Below are positions 29,501 to 37,681 of a DNA stretch of 64,000 nucleotides, piece after piece (position 1 is the first letter of the stretch; each line of letters opens with the position of its first letter). The DNA is from Bradyrhizobium elkanii USDA 76. Its GTDB lineage: Bacteria > Pseudomonadota > Alphaproteobacteria > Rhizobiales > Xanthobacteraceae. The DNA is taken from assembly GCF_023278185.1 (NCBI RefSeq), contig NZ_CP066356.1:5200001-5264000 (forward strand). The letters are read 5' to 3'. A program made the position numbers and the translations under genes. Below the pieces are notes generated by a model, which worked only from the letters and a program-made list of their open reading frames with translations, made no database searches and was not told where the DNA came from.

Positions 29501-30369
29501 GCGAGCGCGAGAAGATGCCTGATCGCCGCAAGGGCTACACCCAGAAGGCTGTGGTCGGCGGCCACAAGGTGTACCTGCGCACCGGCGAATATGACGACGG
29601 AAGGCTCGGCGAGATCTTCATCGACATGCACAAGGAGGGCGCGGCGCTGCGCTCCTTCATCAACAATTTTGCGATCGCAGTATCCCTGGGTCTGCAATAC
29701 GGCGTGCCGCTGGAAGAGTATGTCGACGCCTTCACCTTCACCCGCTTCGAGCCGGCGGGCCCCGTGCAGGGCAACGACTCGATCAAGTACGCGACCTCGA
29801 TCCTCGACTATGTCTTCCGCGAGCTCGCGGTGAGCTACATGGCGCGCTTCGACCTCGCCCATGTCGATCCGAACGAGTCTGGCTTCGACGCGCTCGGCAA
29901 GGGCGTCGAGGAAGGCAAGGAGCCGGATGAGGCCCCCGCCCAGCACCAGGCGACGAAATACCTGTCGAAGGGCCTGACCCGGTCGCGCACCGACAATCTC
30001 GTCGTCATGCGTGGCGGCTCGGCCGCGGTGAGCCAGGGCGCCGACAACGCGCCCGCCGGCAGTCGCGTCACCGCGCTCGCCTCCCACGGCGCAACCTCGC
30101 GCGGCGCCTCCGACACCGTCGAAGGCGCGGTCGCCCTGAAGCAGGAGGTCAGCCACGACCTCTCGCCGACCGAGAAGCTCGAGGCATTGAACTGGAGCAA
30201 GCCCGGCACCGCCGCAGCCGCCGCCCCGTCCAAGGCCGAGCGTCGCGCCGAAGCCAAGGCCAAGGGCTATGAAGGCGAGATGTGCTCGGAGTGCGGCAAC
30301 TTCACGCTGGTCCGGAATGGCACCTGCATGAAGTGCGATACTTGCGGCAGCACGACGGGGTGTTCGTGA
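26563..30369 (+). CDS. nrdJ: Vitamin B12-dependent (class II) ribonucleotide reductase
   Basis: Adenosylcobalamin-dependent enzyme reducing ribonucleotides to deoxyribonucleotides for DNA synthesis, independent of oxygen; cytosolic. From ATG 26563 the product is 1268 residues, in the range of long alphaproteobacterial NrdJ. Visible blocks are [30 protein letters not shown], the active-site-region [43 protein letters not shown] and a C-terminal zinc-ribbon/redox tail CSECG...[13 protein letters not shown]. The frame is open 84 nt further up, but the start chosen begins the conserved N-terminus. Odd feature: about 15 residues (roughly 500-514, Pro/Ser then Gly-rich) are encoded by a palindromic repeat. 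A terminator follows. Confidence 0.97.
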   Translation: MRIERRNTTSGQSPYAGINFRLTTSEIRNPDGSVVFRAENVEVPEFWSQVASDVLAQKYFRKAGVAARLKKVEEETVPSWLWRSVPDTEALAALPENERIVGETSAKQVFDRLAGCWTYWGWKGGYFSTEEDALAFFDELRFQLAKQMVAPNSPQWFNTGLHWAYGVDGPGQGHYYVDWKTGKLTKSKSAYEHPQPHACFIQGVGDDLVNEGGIMDLWVREARLFKYGSGTGSNFSSLRGEGEKLSGGGRSSGLMSFLKIGDRAAGAIKSGGTTRRAAKMVVVDADHPDIETYIDWKVKEEQKVAALVTGSKINQKHLKAVMKACVNCEGSGDDCFDPEKNPALRREIKLARRNLVPDNYIKRVIQFAKQGYKDIQFDTYDTDWDSEAYLTVSGQNSNNSVSLKDDFLRAVETDGDWNLVGRTTKKVTKTLKARDLWEKIGYAAWASADPGLHFNTTMNDWHTCKASGDIRASNPCSEYMFLDDTACNLASANLLTFYTPSLPSPAGGGGLGGGRFDIESYEHLCRLWTIVLEISVMMAQFPSKAIAELSYEFRTLGLGFANIGGLLMTMGLPYDSKEGRSLCGALTAVMTGIAYKTSAEMAAELGTFPGYKKNAAHMLRVIRNHRRAAHGNAAGYEALSVNPVPLDHASCPQEDIVTHARLAWDDALALGEVNGYRNAQTTVVAPTGTIGLVMDCDTTGIEPDFALVKFKKLAGGGYFKIINQAVPSALRALGYRESEIAEIEAYAVGHGSLSNAPGINASTLKAKGFTDEAIAKVEKALPTAFDIKFAFNKWTFGEDFIRDQLGIGAEAIAAPGFDLLQAVGFTKREIEAANVHICGAMTVEGAPHLKAEHYPVFDCANPCGKIGKRYLSVESHIRMMAASQPFISGAISKTINMPNDATVEDCKSAYLLSWKLALKANALYRDGSKLSQPLNSQLIADDEDEDDAVEALYEKPMAARAAQVSEKIVEKLVERIVVMREREKMPDRRKGYTQKAVVGGHKVYLRTGEYDDGRLGEIFIDMHKEGAALRSFINNFAIAVSLGLQYGVPLEEYVDAFTFTRFEPAGPVQGNDSIKYATSILDYVFRELAVSYMARFDLAHVDPNESGFDALGKGVEEGKEPDEAPAQHQATKYLSKGLTRSRTDNLVVMRGGSAAVSQGADNAPAGSRVTALASHGATSRGASDTVEGAVALKQEVSHDLSPTEKLEALNWSKPGTAAAAAPSKAERRAEAKAKGYEGEMCSECGNFTLVRNGTCMKCDTCGSTTGCS
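28056..28105. repeat. Palindromic repeat inserted in frame inside nrdJ
   Basis: The left arm cccctcccttccctcccccgc pairs with the right arm gcgggggagggttgggtggg, with two small internal mismatches. It is translated as [16 protein letters not shown] between the conserved SANLLTFY and [10 protein letters not shown] of the enzyme. Its base composition and symmetry are those of an intergenic repeat, not of the surrounding coding sequence. The length keeps the frame. Confidence 0.85.
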
Positions 30370-30391
30370 GGCGGACGGCTTGGGATTTAAA

Positions 30392-30418
30392 AAGGGCGGC
30401 CAATGGCCGCCCTTTTCT
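30392..30418 (+). terminator. Rho-independent terminator of nrdJ
   Basis: The stem gggcggcca/tggccgccc is flanked by aaaa and ttttcttt, 25 nt after the nrdJ stop. The T-tract and A-tract would allow function in both directions. Confidence 0.9.
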
Positions 30419-30516
30419 TTGAGATACCACGCAACTAATACGAGTATTCTTGGAGGCCATGGATATGGACGCCTCCTCACTCGCACAGAAATACCTCGTT
30501 TCGATAAGGAGGCGGA

Positions 30517-31692
30517 ATGCCAGAAGTGCAAGGGTTGTTCGGTGGGACTCGACCGATCAAGAGCCTCCATCCGTCATTCCAATTCTTGAAGACATCACCG
30601 AGAAACAAGTCGACGCGTCGCTTAATGAATGACGCGTTCGCTGGATTTGTCGAAAAGGACGGCAATTTCGTCGAACAATTTCAAACGACGGGTTTCAACA
30701 CACGCACGTTCGAACTGTATGTCAGTGAGTTGCTTCATTCGGAGGGGTTCGTCTTCGAAGGGAAGGAACCTCAGCCAGATTTCTGCGTGGTGAAGAACGG
30801 AGTGCGACTTGCGATCGAATGCACGACCGCGAACCCAACCGATGCAGGTAAAGGCGAACTTCACGTTTATCAACCCGTCAACGAGAAGGATCGCGATCCT
30901 GATGGAATTCGTGCGCGCCAAGAGAACGAAGTCCCGATAAGGGTTGCCGGCGCACTAAGAAGTAAGATGCTTCACCGCGTGAATAGAAAGAAAGATCCGA
31001 AGGCCTACTGGGAATTGCCGCACGTTGCTGGCGCGCCGTTCGTACTGGCTGTTCAAACCTTCCATGAGCACGGCTCTCTTGGGTTTTCCAATGCGGGAAT
31101 CATTCGATATCTCTACGGACTTGAGCAGAGGCCGTCGTGGGACGAGGCAGGTAATCTGATAATCAAATCCTTTCCCGTTCTTGAACACGCATATAACGGT
31201 CGCACGATTCCCTCAGGCTTCTTCAATCAGCCGGGGTCGGAGAACATCTCAGCAGTTCTCTGGACCAATGCAGGAACGGTTGCAAAGTTTACGCGAATGG
31301 CCCTCGCCGGGCCTTATCCGGACGAAGACGTAACTGCCCTACGCGCGGGAGTGATGTTTGACTTTGATCCAAACGCGCACGCTCCTCTTCCTTTTGCCTA
31401 CATTGTCGGAGATCCGGAGACACCGGTTGAAACTTGGGGGCAGGAAGCCAACCTCTTCCACAATCCAACAGCGAAGTATCCCATCGCCAATGGTCTGTTC
31501 GAGACCGTCACCGATTCCAGAGTCGTTGACGGACAATACAGTGATCTCATCAAGGGAAATTTCTCGCCAATCATGTCGATGTCCATGGTCTTCAGCGGAC
31601 CAAGGCATCGACTAGGCGCGATACACAAGGGCGAGCAGGTAGTCGAAGTCCTTAGCGAGGCCTACAAACAAATGAACAAGCGCCCTGAGTAA
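30517..31692 (+). CDS. Orphan protein with PD-(D/E)XK-like N-terminal region, low GC
   Basis: The 391-residue protein of unknown function starts at ATG 30517 after a strong AGGAGG. In residues about 60-110, FELYVSELLHSEGF, then EPQPDFCVV and RLAIECTTANP, have the Glu / Pro-Asp / Ile-Glu-x spacing of PD-(D/E)XK nucleases, though the usual Lys is Thr/Cys here. I recall database proteins with the same N-terminal pattern (HPxFxFL...GFxxxDGxFxxxFQTT) carrying uninformative names. GC is clearly lower than in neighbours (53% in the line I counted, 30721-30780), indicating recent transfer. A second frame (ATG 30459 to TGA 30632) overlaps the first 110 nt. The reading given fits the remembered family better. 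Confidence 0.7.
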   Translation: MPEVQGLFGGTRPIKSLHPSFQFLKTSPRNKSTRRLMNDAFAGFVEKDGNFVEQFQTTGFNTRTFELYVSELLHSEGFVFEGKEPQPDFCVVKNGVRLAIECTTANPTDAGKGELHVYQPVNEKDRDPDGIRARQENEVPIRVAGALRSKMLHRVNRKKDPKAYWELPHVAGAPFVLAVQTFHEHGSLGFSNAGIIRYLYGLEQRPSWDEAGNLIIKSFPVLEHAYNGRTIPSGFFNQPGSENISAVLWTNAGTVAKFTRMALAGPYPDEDVTALRAGVMFDFDPNAHAPLPFAYIVGDPETPVETWGQEANLFHNPTAKYPIANGLFETVTDSRVVDGQYSDLIKGNFSPIMSMSMVFSGPRHRLGAIHKGEQVVEVLSEAYKQMNKRPE

Positions 31693-32071
31693 GCCCATGT
31701 CCGATGCCTGCATGGCTCACCAACGTATCGGCGCCGCCAAGGGGCGGACTATTGCGCGCGGGCCGAATAGCCGCGTACCGCCTCTTTAGATCCGTTAAGG
31801 CAAGAGAAGATTTGCGCCAATTGATTGATGGTACCAGCTTTAACGCAAATCAATCTCGGCAGTTGGGGTTTCAATTCTAGTCCGCAAGACGCAAGGCCGA
31901 TTAGGCGCAATCCGCCATTTCGCTCGCAACAATCTCGGTGGGTTACCGTTCCCTAACCCACCCTAACACAAAAAGCCCCGCCGCCACGGCGGGGCTCTTC
32001 GTTTGGGATGTCGCGGCCCGAGGACGAACGTCGATCGATCGGCGCCTCTATCCGAGCTCCCGCAGGGCAGC
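31693..32071. other. Non-coding stretch with two hairpins
   Basis: No supported gene lies between the orphan and the next frame. A hairpin ggtgggtta/taacccacc lies at 31937-31962. A stem agccccgccg/cggcggggct at 31974-31997 is flanked by aaaa on the left and cttcgttt on the right and looks like a weak two-way terminator. Confidence 0.6.
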
Positions 32072-32260
32072 CTATTGCGTCCGCTCGTTGATAATGGGCG
32101 TCGCCGTCCGTTGCACCCGCTCATAGCGGCTGATTTGATCTTGCGAGAGTTTCTTCATGGCCAGTAATTCATCTGAGGTCTTGATCTTGAGCTGAGCGAA
32201 GATGGCCGACGGTGTCACCTCCTCGTCCATCGGCGATGGACTCGATCGAAGCGCAATCAT
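32072..32260 (-). CDS. Possible small hypothetical protein
   Basis: A short frame of about 62 residues (MIALRSSPSPMDEEVTPSAI... to NERTQ) has a plausible amphipathic helical second half (DELLAMKKLSQDQISRYERV). No clear Shine-Dalgarno is present. The frame continues upstream into a family A palindromic repeat, so the true start must be near or below 32260. It could equally be the remnant of a longer gene cut by the repeat. Confidence 0.3.
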   Translation of the reverse strand: MIALRSSPSPMDEEVTPSAIFAQLKIKTSDELLAMKKLSQDQISRYERVQRTATPIINERTQ

Positions 32261-32283
32261 CCGGTCAATGCGCTGCAGCAAGC

Positions 32284-32369
32284 ATAGCTCGGATGAGCGA
32301 AGCGACATCCGGGACCAACACGCACCTCGCAAGATCAATCCCGCATATCGCTTCGCTCATGCGGGCTAC
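32284..32369. repeat. Palindromic repeat, family A
   Basis: The left arm (t)agctcggatgagcgaagcga and right arm tatcgcttcgctcatgcggg...ctac surround a non-symmetric centre. The first bases diverge (atagctcgg instead of gtagcccgg). Confidence 0.85.
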
Positions 32370-32510
32370 TGCCTGCCCCCATCCTGCGCGCTAGATCACC
32401 ATGACGCAGACGCAGACATCCGCGCGCTTCCCAATCGCTTGAAAGTGCGGTCATATGCCGTCCGGAGACACTAGGCGTTTGGGGCAAGGGTCTCGGCTTG
32501 CGGGAGGAGA

Positions 32511-33365
32511 ATGCGCGTGAAAGAACTTGCTGGAAAGACCGCGTTCGTGACCGGCGCAGCGTCAGGCATTGGATTGGGGATCGCGACCGCTTTGGCTCAG
32601 GCGGGGGCTAAAGTCATGCTTTGCGATATTGAAGAAGCGGCTCTATCCGCGGCGCTCGAGCAATTGAGGCGCACCAACGTCGATGTCGACGGCGTGAAAG
32701 CGGACATCTCGATCAAATCCGAACTCGCGGCGGCCGCCGAAGCCACGACTGCCCGCTACGGCAAGGTGCATATCCTCGTCAACAACGCGGGCGTTGGTGG
32801 CGGTGGGCCCTATGGCACCTGGACCGACGCGTCGTGGGATTGGACTCTGGGCGTCAACCTGATGGCGACCATTTGGGGAATCGAGATTTTCGGACCGTTG
32901 ATAGAGCAGCATGGCGAGGGTGGACACATTGTCTCCACTGCCTCGATCGCCGGTCTTATTTCAGGGGCGAGCAATGCATACAATGTTTCGAAATACGGCG
33001 TTGTCGCGCTGTCCGAGGGCCTGCGCCTTGAACTTGCGCCCCGCGGGATTGGCGTATCGGTGCTGTGTCCCGGGTTCATCCGGACGCAAATCGCGAACTC
33101 AAGGCGCAACCTTCCCAAGCGCTTCGAGGGGGCGGTCCGTGCCTTGCCGACGTCGGGCCCAATTGCCGAGCAGATCAATCTGATCCGCCAACGCGTCTCT
33201 CAGGGCATCGATCCCAACTATGTCGGTGAACTCGTCCGCGAAGGGGTCGAAAACGACTGGCCATATATCTTCACCGACCTCGAGTTTGAACCGATTGTCG
33301 ACGCGCGCTTCGCCGCAATCAAGCAAGGCTTTGACCGGATCCGCGGGCGCACCCCGAAACGATGA
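32511..33365 (+). CDS. SDR-family oxidoreductase
   Basis: Classical short-chain dehydrogenase of 284 residues. The cofactor motif is TGAASGIG near residue 15, with NNAGVGGGG, catalytic Ser in STASIAG and YNVSKYG near residue 160. An Asp after the second strand (CDIEE) predicts NAD(H) preference. GGGAGGAG lies immediately before ATG 32511; GTG two codons later has more normal spacing, so the true start may be 32517. The GC content is a little lower than average. It is flanked on both sides by family A palindromic repeats and has no operon partner. The substrate is unknown. Confidence 0.9.
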   Translation: MRVKELAGKTAFVTGAASGIGLGIATALAQAGAKVMLCDIEEAALSAALEQLRRTNVDVDGVKADISIKSELAAAAEATTARYGKVHILVNNAGVGGGGPYGTWTDASWDWTLGVNLMATIWGIEIFGPLIEQHGEGGHIVSTASIAGLISGASNAYNVSKYGVVALSEGLRLELAPRGIGVSVLCPGFIRTQIANSRRNLPKRFEGAVRALPTSGPIAEQINLIRQRVSQGIDPNYVGELVREGVENDWPYIFTDLEFEPIVDARFAAIKQGFDRIRGRTPKR

Positions 33366-33378
33366 GCGCGCAGCAAGC

Positions 33379-33487
33379 GTAGCCCGGATGAGAGCCAACG
33401 GGTCGCGCGAAATGCGCGCCCGACGACAGGCTCCGCGACGCAACTCACAAGATCAATCCCGCATGTCGCTTCGCTCATGCGGGCTAC
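33379..33487. repeat. Palindromic repeat, family A, long sub-type
   Basis: The arms gtagcccggatgag and ...tcgcttcgctcatgcgggctac flank a centre with an extra segment (ccaacgggtcgcgcga...gcgcgcccga.gacaggctccgcg) absent from the short copies. Its right end supplies the TAG stop of the LprI-like gene at 33484-33486. Confidence 0.85.
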
Positions 33488-33873
33488 TGGCTGGCACGCT
33501 TTTCAAGAAGCAGCGTGCGGTCGGCGATATCCTTCAATTCGAACGCCTGGGAGTCGAGGAACGCGACGGACCCGTTGTTGGGGTCCGCGGCGAGGCGATG
33601 GGTTTCGCCCAGATGATGCTTCAGCCAGGCCCGCTGCTCGGTCTGCAATTGCGCGTGCGCCTCGCCCTTCGACCTTGCGAGAAGCGCTTGATAGGCGGTG
33701 TTGAGCCTGACGTCCCACTGCCCGATTGCGGCCTTGCCGCATGCGAGCATCTTCGTTGACGTCCCTTCGGCTTTGTCCATGCACGCATCATACGCGGTGC
33801 TTTGCTGCGCGCGCGCCGACAAGGTCCCGAGCACGAGCGCAGCTGCAACCAATACAAGCGTTCGCGAAAGCAT
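33484..33873 (-). CDS. LprI-like / DUF1311 secreted protein
   Basis: About 129 residues from ATG 33873, with a Sec signal peptide (MLSRTLVLVAAALVLGTLSARA) and a DUF1311/LprI-type domain. That domain has two Cys (YDACMDKA, MLACGKAA), WDVRLNTAYQALLA and EQRAWLKHHL. Members are periplasmic, and some inhibit lysozyme. The frame is open 14 codons upstream, but the signal peptide favours 33873. The stop codon lies within a palindromic repeat, so the last residues (KRASQ) may have been altered when the repeat arrived. Confidence 0.8.
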   Translation of the reverse strand: MLSRTLVLVAAALVLGTLSARAQQSTAYDACMDKAEGTSTKMLACGKAAIGQWDVRLNTAYQALLARSKGEAHAQLQTEQRAWLKHHLGETHRLAADPNNGSVAFLDSQAFELKDIADRTLLLEKRASQ

Positions 33874-33953
33874 GACCACGTCCAAATCACCCCACCCGCA
33901 TCTCCGGACAACCATCGTTGCACAGGAGTGCCCGAAACAAAAGCCGGCAAGCG

Positions 33954-34049
33954 TAGCCCGGATGAGCCAACGGGTCGCGCGAACGCGCGCCCGATGACAG
34001 GCTCCGCGATATCCGGGACCAACGTCACCAGACGCACGACCAGCCCCGC
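33954..34049. repeat. Palindromic repeat, family A, long sub-type, right arm missing
   Basis: It begins gtagcccggatgag and continues through the long-type centre to ...cacgaccagccccgc, then breaks where other copies have atatcgcttcgctcatgcgg. A different palindromic element starts 19 nt later. Confidence 0.75.
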
Positions 34050-34067
34050 TCTGCCCTCACCGACCCC

Positions 34068-34169
34068 GTCATCGCCCGGCTCGACCGGGCGATCCAGTAC
34101 GCCGCGGCCTCCCGGCTCCAGCACCGGCGTCTCTGGAATACTGGATCACCCGCTTTCGCGGGTGATGAC
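34068..34169. repeat. Cruciform-type palindromic element
   Basis: Outer arms gtcatc...gatccagta and tactggatc...gatgac enclose their own small hairpins (cgcccggctcgaccgggcg on the left, cacccgctttcgcgggtg on the right). Confidence 0.75.
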
Positions 34170-34195
34170 ACCGACCTAGCCGTTTGACAGCAAGC

Positions 34196-34282
34196 GTAGC
34201 CCGGATGAGCGAAGCGATATCCGGGACCAGCATCACCGGATGCACGACCGGCCCCGCATATCGCTTCGCTCATGCGGGCTAC
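34196..34282. repeat. Palindromic repeat, family A
   Basis: Full copy: gtagcccggatgagcgaagc ... gcttcgctcatgcgggctac. It lies just downstream of the metallophosphoesterase stop. With the two preceding elements it fills the 33874-34356 gap, which has no gene I can support. Confidence 0.9.
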
Positions 34283-34356
34283 TGCTGCCGCGGCGCGTTC
34301 ATGCCTCAGGTATTCTTGTGACGGCGATGCGTTTGCATCATCGCACGCGAAGCAAA

Positions 34357-35577
34357 TCACTCAGGTGCCACGCGCAACGTGATCCGCGTCAATTCCGACG
34401 GCCGGCCGAGCCGCAAGGCAAAGCCGGGCCAGAGCGCGGTGCCGTTGTTGACGTAGAGCGTCATCCCGTCGACATCGTAGCGGCCCGAGACGAAGCCGGC
34501 GTTGGCGCGCGCGGCGAGGCGATCGATCCCCAGGATCAATCCGCCATGGGTGTGTCCGGAGAGCTGCAGCGCCACGCCGAGCCGGGCTGCCTTTCGTGCG
34601 TCGCTCGGCTGGTGATCGAGCAGGACGACGGGCGCGCCCTTGGGGGCACCATCGAGAACCGCGGCAAGATCGCGGATCGAATGCCCCCGGTGGCGCGAGG
34701 CGCGGTCGGTAATCCCTGCGATCACCAGGCGGCCGGCGCCGCGTTCGAGCACGATGTGCCGGTTCTCGAGCGAGCGCAGGCCGAGCGCTTCGTAGTGCGC
34801 CATCCAGCCGTCATAGCCGAAGATATATTCGTGATTGCCCGAGATCACGTAGACGCCGTCGGCGGCCATCAGGTCGCGCAGCGGCGCGATGTCGCCCCGC
34901 CGCGCATCGATGGTGCCGTCGATCAGGTCGCCGGTGATCGCGATCAGGTCGGCGCCGAGCTTGTTCGACCGCTCGACCACGGCGCGCGCCCATGGCGCGG
35001 GAAACAGCCGGCTGATGTGCAGATCGGTCAGTTGCAGGATGGTGTAGCCGTCGAACTGCCGCGGAAGTCCGCTTATGCCGACCTCGACATCCCTGAGCGG
35101 CGGAATGCGCATCGCCTGATGCACGCCGATCGCGGCGGCGGCGGCCGCCACGCCAGCAAGTGCGTAGCGGACGCCGTCAGGCGCGCCGACGAAGCCGCCG
35201 TGGAACAGCGCTGTGACCAGCAGCCCGGCATCGAGCGCCAGTTGCAGCAGCGCCAGCAGCATGATCGCGCCGAACGCCCAGTTGAACAGCACGACCACCG
35301 GACGCGGAAACTCCGGCGAGAATTCCGATCCCGACGACAGCCTGTTCCAGCGGTGAAACTGCAAGGCGACCAGCACCAGCAGCGCGGCGACGATCTTTGC
35401 CGGGAGCGGCCAGTCGAGCGGCCAGATGAAGCGGGCCAGGATCAATAGGCTGGTCAGGCCGAAGATGAGTTGGGGAATAGGTCTCGCTCCGGATCGGATC
35501 GGTGAAGGCTGCGGGGTCGGCGCCCAGCGAAGGCAGGGTGGATCGGCCGCGCGCGTAAGCCGCCATCGTCTGCACAT
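34357..35577 (-). CDS. Membrane-anchored metallophosphoesterase
   Basis: Calcineurin-like phosphoesterase of about 400 residues. The N-terminal third holds four hydrophobic segments (QLIFGLTSLLILARF, IVAALLVLVALQF, FGAIMLLALLQLAL, VRYALAGVAAAAAAI). The C-terminal catalytic domain has the metal ligands LQLTDLHIS, AITGDLIDG, ISGNHEYI, LLDHQP and LSGHTHGG. It resembles YkuE/YaeI-type enzymes acting at the membrane, some on UDP-diacylglucosamine-type lipids. The start is uncertain: ATG 35577 is used, but no Shine-Dalgarno is seen and the first 30 residues are atypical. Homologues may begin just before the first helix, about 35490. Confidence 0.85.
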   Translation of the reverse strand: MCRRWRLTRAADPPCLRWAPTPQPSPIRSGARPIPQLIFGLTSLLILARFIWPLDWPLPAKIVAALLVLVALQFHRWNRLSSGSEFSPEFPRPVVVLFNWAFGAIMLLALLQLALDAGLLVTALFHGGFVGAPDGVRYALAGVAAAAAAIGVHQAMRIPPLRDVEVGISGLPRQFDGYTILQLTDLHISRLFPAPWARAVVERSNKLGADLIAITGDLIDGTIDARRGDIAPLRDLMAADGVYVISGNHEYIFGYDGWMAHYEALGLRSLENRHIVLERGAGRLVIAGITDRASRHRGHSIRDLAAVLDGAPKGAPVVLLDHQPSDARKAARLGVALQLSGHTHGGLILGIDRLAARANAGFVSGRYDVDGMTLYVNNGTALWPGFALRLGRPSELTRITLRVAPE

Positions 35578-35622
35578 TTTCGGCAAGTTGGGCGTCGCTG
35601 AAGCGCCCTGCGCGCTGTCCCA

Positions 35623-35711
35623 GTAGCCCGGATGAGCGAAGCGACATCCGGGATCCGCCTCGCAAGAACACGCCACCGGCCCCCGCATATCGCTTCGCTC
35701 ATGCGGGCTAC
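35623..35711. repeat. Palindromic repeat, family A
   Basis: Full copy, gtagcccggatgagcgaagc ... gcttcgctcatgcgggctac, upstream of the metallophosphoesterase gene. An extra gggctac follows the right end. Confidence 0.9.
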
Positions 35712-35861
35712 GGGCTACAGACTGCGCGCGTTGCTGTGGAGCGCAAGCCGGAGGTCTCCTGGCACCTTCCATCAGCATTATCGCCCCTCCTGAAAAATGA
35801 ACCTGAACGCCGCTCATTTTCATGCCAACTATTGAATATTGTTCATTTTTTGTTGGAACCG

Positions 35862-36237
35862 ATGATGCAAACGACCTTCCGGATGGACGGATTGACCGGG
35901 TCCGAACGGGGTCATCACCAACAGGCGCGGTGCGGGCGATCTGCGACCGTATCTGCTGCAGGTGCTCCCGCTCATCCTGATCCCGCTCTGGCAGTCGATC
36001 TATCATGCGCCGCGCGCCGATCGCGCAGCGTTCGCCGCCGCGATGGCGCTGTACGTTCTGGCCAAGATCGCCGAGGTGCTCGACCATCAGATCGCGAACT
36101 CGCTCGGGTTCGTCAGCGGACACACCTTGAAGCACCTGCTCGCGACTTCAGCCACGGCCGCCATCGTCTGGGGGCTGACGCGACGATTCTCGGCCGGCGG
36201 CCGTCGAACGGCGGGCACTTCGACAATTTCGGAATAA
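35862..36237 (+). pseudogene. Decayed integral-membrane protein gene (C-terminal half only)
   Basis: In frame from about 35896 to TAA 36237 one reads GAGDLRPYLLQVLPLILIPL, then MALYVLAKIAEVLDHQIANS and GFVSGHTLKHLLATSATAAI. This is the C-terminal half of a multi-helix membrane protein family (alkaline-ceramidase-like, with HTLKHL) as I remember it. Upstream, a start-like MMQTTFRMDGL is in another frame, and a TGA at 35893 blocks the in-frame extension. The N-terminal helices are therefore missing. This fits deletion plus frameshift. No Shine-Dalgarno for an internal start is visible. Confidence 0.5.
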
Positions 36238-36493
36238 TGGAAACGTACCGCTGATTTGCCCGACGCGTCAAGTCGCTCTTCCGAGTGCCGGCGGCAACCT
36301 GCCCCTTTGCATGGGGTTGTTTTCGATATTTTGGGACGGGCAGCTCTGCTTCGTCGATCGCATCTGGCGGATTGACCGGCATGGCGACCGCATCCATATG
36401 CATCTGCATGAACCGGCCGTCGCCTGCCGTTTCGCATCCACCTGGACACAGCCAAATACCATCGGCTCCCGTCCCTAACGTTCCGGAGTCGCC

Positions 36494-37489
36494 GTGGCCG
36501 CCCTCTCCATTCTCGATCTCGTCCGCGTCACCGAGGAAACCGACGCGCGCGGCGCGCTCTATAACGCGCGCGATGTCGCCGTGCATGCGGAGGCGCTCGG
36601 CTATCGCCGCATCTGGGTGGCGGAGCACCACAACATGGCGGGCATCGCCAGCGCCGCGACGTCGGTCGTGATCGGGCACATCGCGGCGGGAACCAAGACC
36701 ATCCGCGTCGGCGCCGGCGGCATCATGCTGCCGAACCACGCGCCCTACGTCATCGCCGAGCAGTTCGGCACGCTGGCGCGGCTGTTTCCGGACCGTATCG
36801 ACCTCGGCCTCGGCCGCGCGCCGGGCACCGACCAGCTCACGCTGCGCGCGCTGCGCCGCACGCCGGAATCCGCCGAGAACTTTCCGCAGGACGTGCTCGA
36901 GGTGCAGGCCTTCCTCGCCGCGGCCGGTCCCAACCAGCGCATCCAGGCGGTGCCGGCCGCGGGCACCGACGTGCCGCTGTGGATTCTCGGCTCGAGCAAT
37001 TTCGGCGCGATGCTGGCCGGCGAGCTCGGCCTGCCCTACGCCTTCGCCTCGCACTTCGCCCCCGAACTGCTGATCCAGGCGCTGCAGATCTATCGCGCCC
37101 GCTTCAAGCCGTCGGAGCAGCTCGCGCATCCCTACACCATGGTCGGCGTCAACATCATCGCCGCCGACACCGACGAGGAGGCGCGGCGGCTGGCGACCAC
37201 GCAGCAGATGTCGTTCACCAACATCTTCCGCGGTGCGCGCGGCCTCAGCCAGCCGCCGATCGACGACATCGAGAGCTACTGGTCGCCGGCGGAGAAGGTG
37301 CAGGCGATGCGGATGCTCGCGCGCTCCATCATCGGCTCGCCCGCGACGGTGCGCGCCGGCATCGACGCGCTGGTCGCGGAGACCGGCGCCGACGAGCTGA
37401 TGATCGTGTCCGACGTCTACGATCACCAGAAGCGGCTGCGATCGTTCGAGCTGATCGCCAAGGCCGGCGGGATCACGCCGCAGACCTAG
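36494..37489 (+). CDS. LLM-class flavin-dependent oxidoreductase (MsnO8-like)
   Basis: Luciferase-like monooxygenase of 331 residues from GTG 36494 (CGGAGT before it). The family blocks are [75 protein letters not shown] and [28 protein letters not shown]. This sub-family uses reduced flavin and oxygen on unknown small substrates and is cytosolic. It is convergent with the HtrA gene across a long palindromic element and has no dedicated flavin reductase beside it. Confidence 0.92.
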   Translation: MAALSILDLVRVTEETDARGALYNARDVAVHAEALGYRRIWVAEHHNMAGIASAATSVVIGHIAAGTKTIRVGAGGIMLPNHAPYVIAEQFGTLARLFPDRIDLGLGRAPGTDQLTLRALRRTPESAENFPQDVLEVQAFLAAAGPNQRIQAVPAAGTDVPLWILGSSNFGAMLAGELGLPYAFASHFAPELLIQALQIYRARFKPSEQLAHPYTMVGVNIIAADTDEEARRLATTQQMSFTNIFRGARGLSQPPIDDIESYWSPAEKVQAMRMLARSIIGSPATVRAGIDALVAETGADELMIVSDVYDHQKRLRSFELIAKAGGITPQT

Positions 37490-37499
37490 CCCTGAACGG

Positions 37500-37670
37500 C
37501 AGGGCTATCGCATATGGGAGGAGATGGACTTGTCCGCACCGTCATGGCCGGGCTTGTCCCGGCCATCCACGTCTTTCTTCGCCTGGAAACAAAGACGTGG
37601 ATGCCCGGGACAAGCCCGGGCATGACGAGTTTGTGGAGCGATCGAGCTCATATGCGATGGCCTTGCCCTG
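37500..37670. repeat. Nested palindromic repeat between convergent genes
   Basis: Outer arms cagggctatcgcatatg (37500-37516) and catatgcgatggccttgccctg (37649-37670) enclose an inner palindrome at 37541-37626. Its arms gtcatggccgggcttgtccc and gggacaagcccgggcatgac, extended by atccacgtctttc/aaagacgtggat, give more than 30 paired bases. It occupies the space between the stop of the LLM gene and the stop of the protease gene. Confidence 0.9.
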
Positions 37671-37681
37671 GACGGGCGGGA

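Noticed and set aside
27313..30570. A 1085-codon open frame on the minus strand across nrdJ
   Set aside because: Antisense shadow of nrdJ with biased composition; the plus strand encodes a complete class II reductase.
32284..35711. CRISPR array or integron formed by the repeated elements
   Set aside because: Repeats are palindromic, unequally spaced, separated by whole genes, and no integrase or cas gene is present.
36113..37426. 437-codon minus-strand frame opposite the LLM oxidoreductase
   Set aside because: Shadow frame rich in Arg/Asp/His; the plus strand is a clear luciferase-like monooxygenase.
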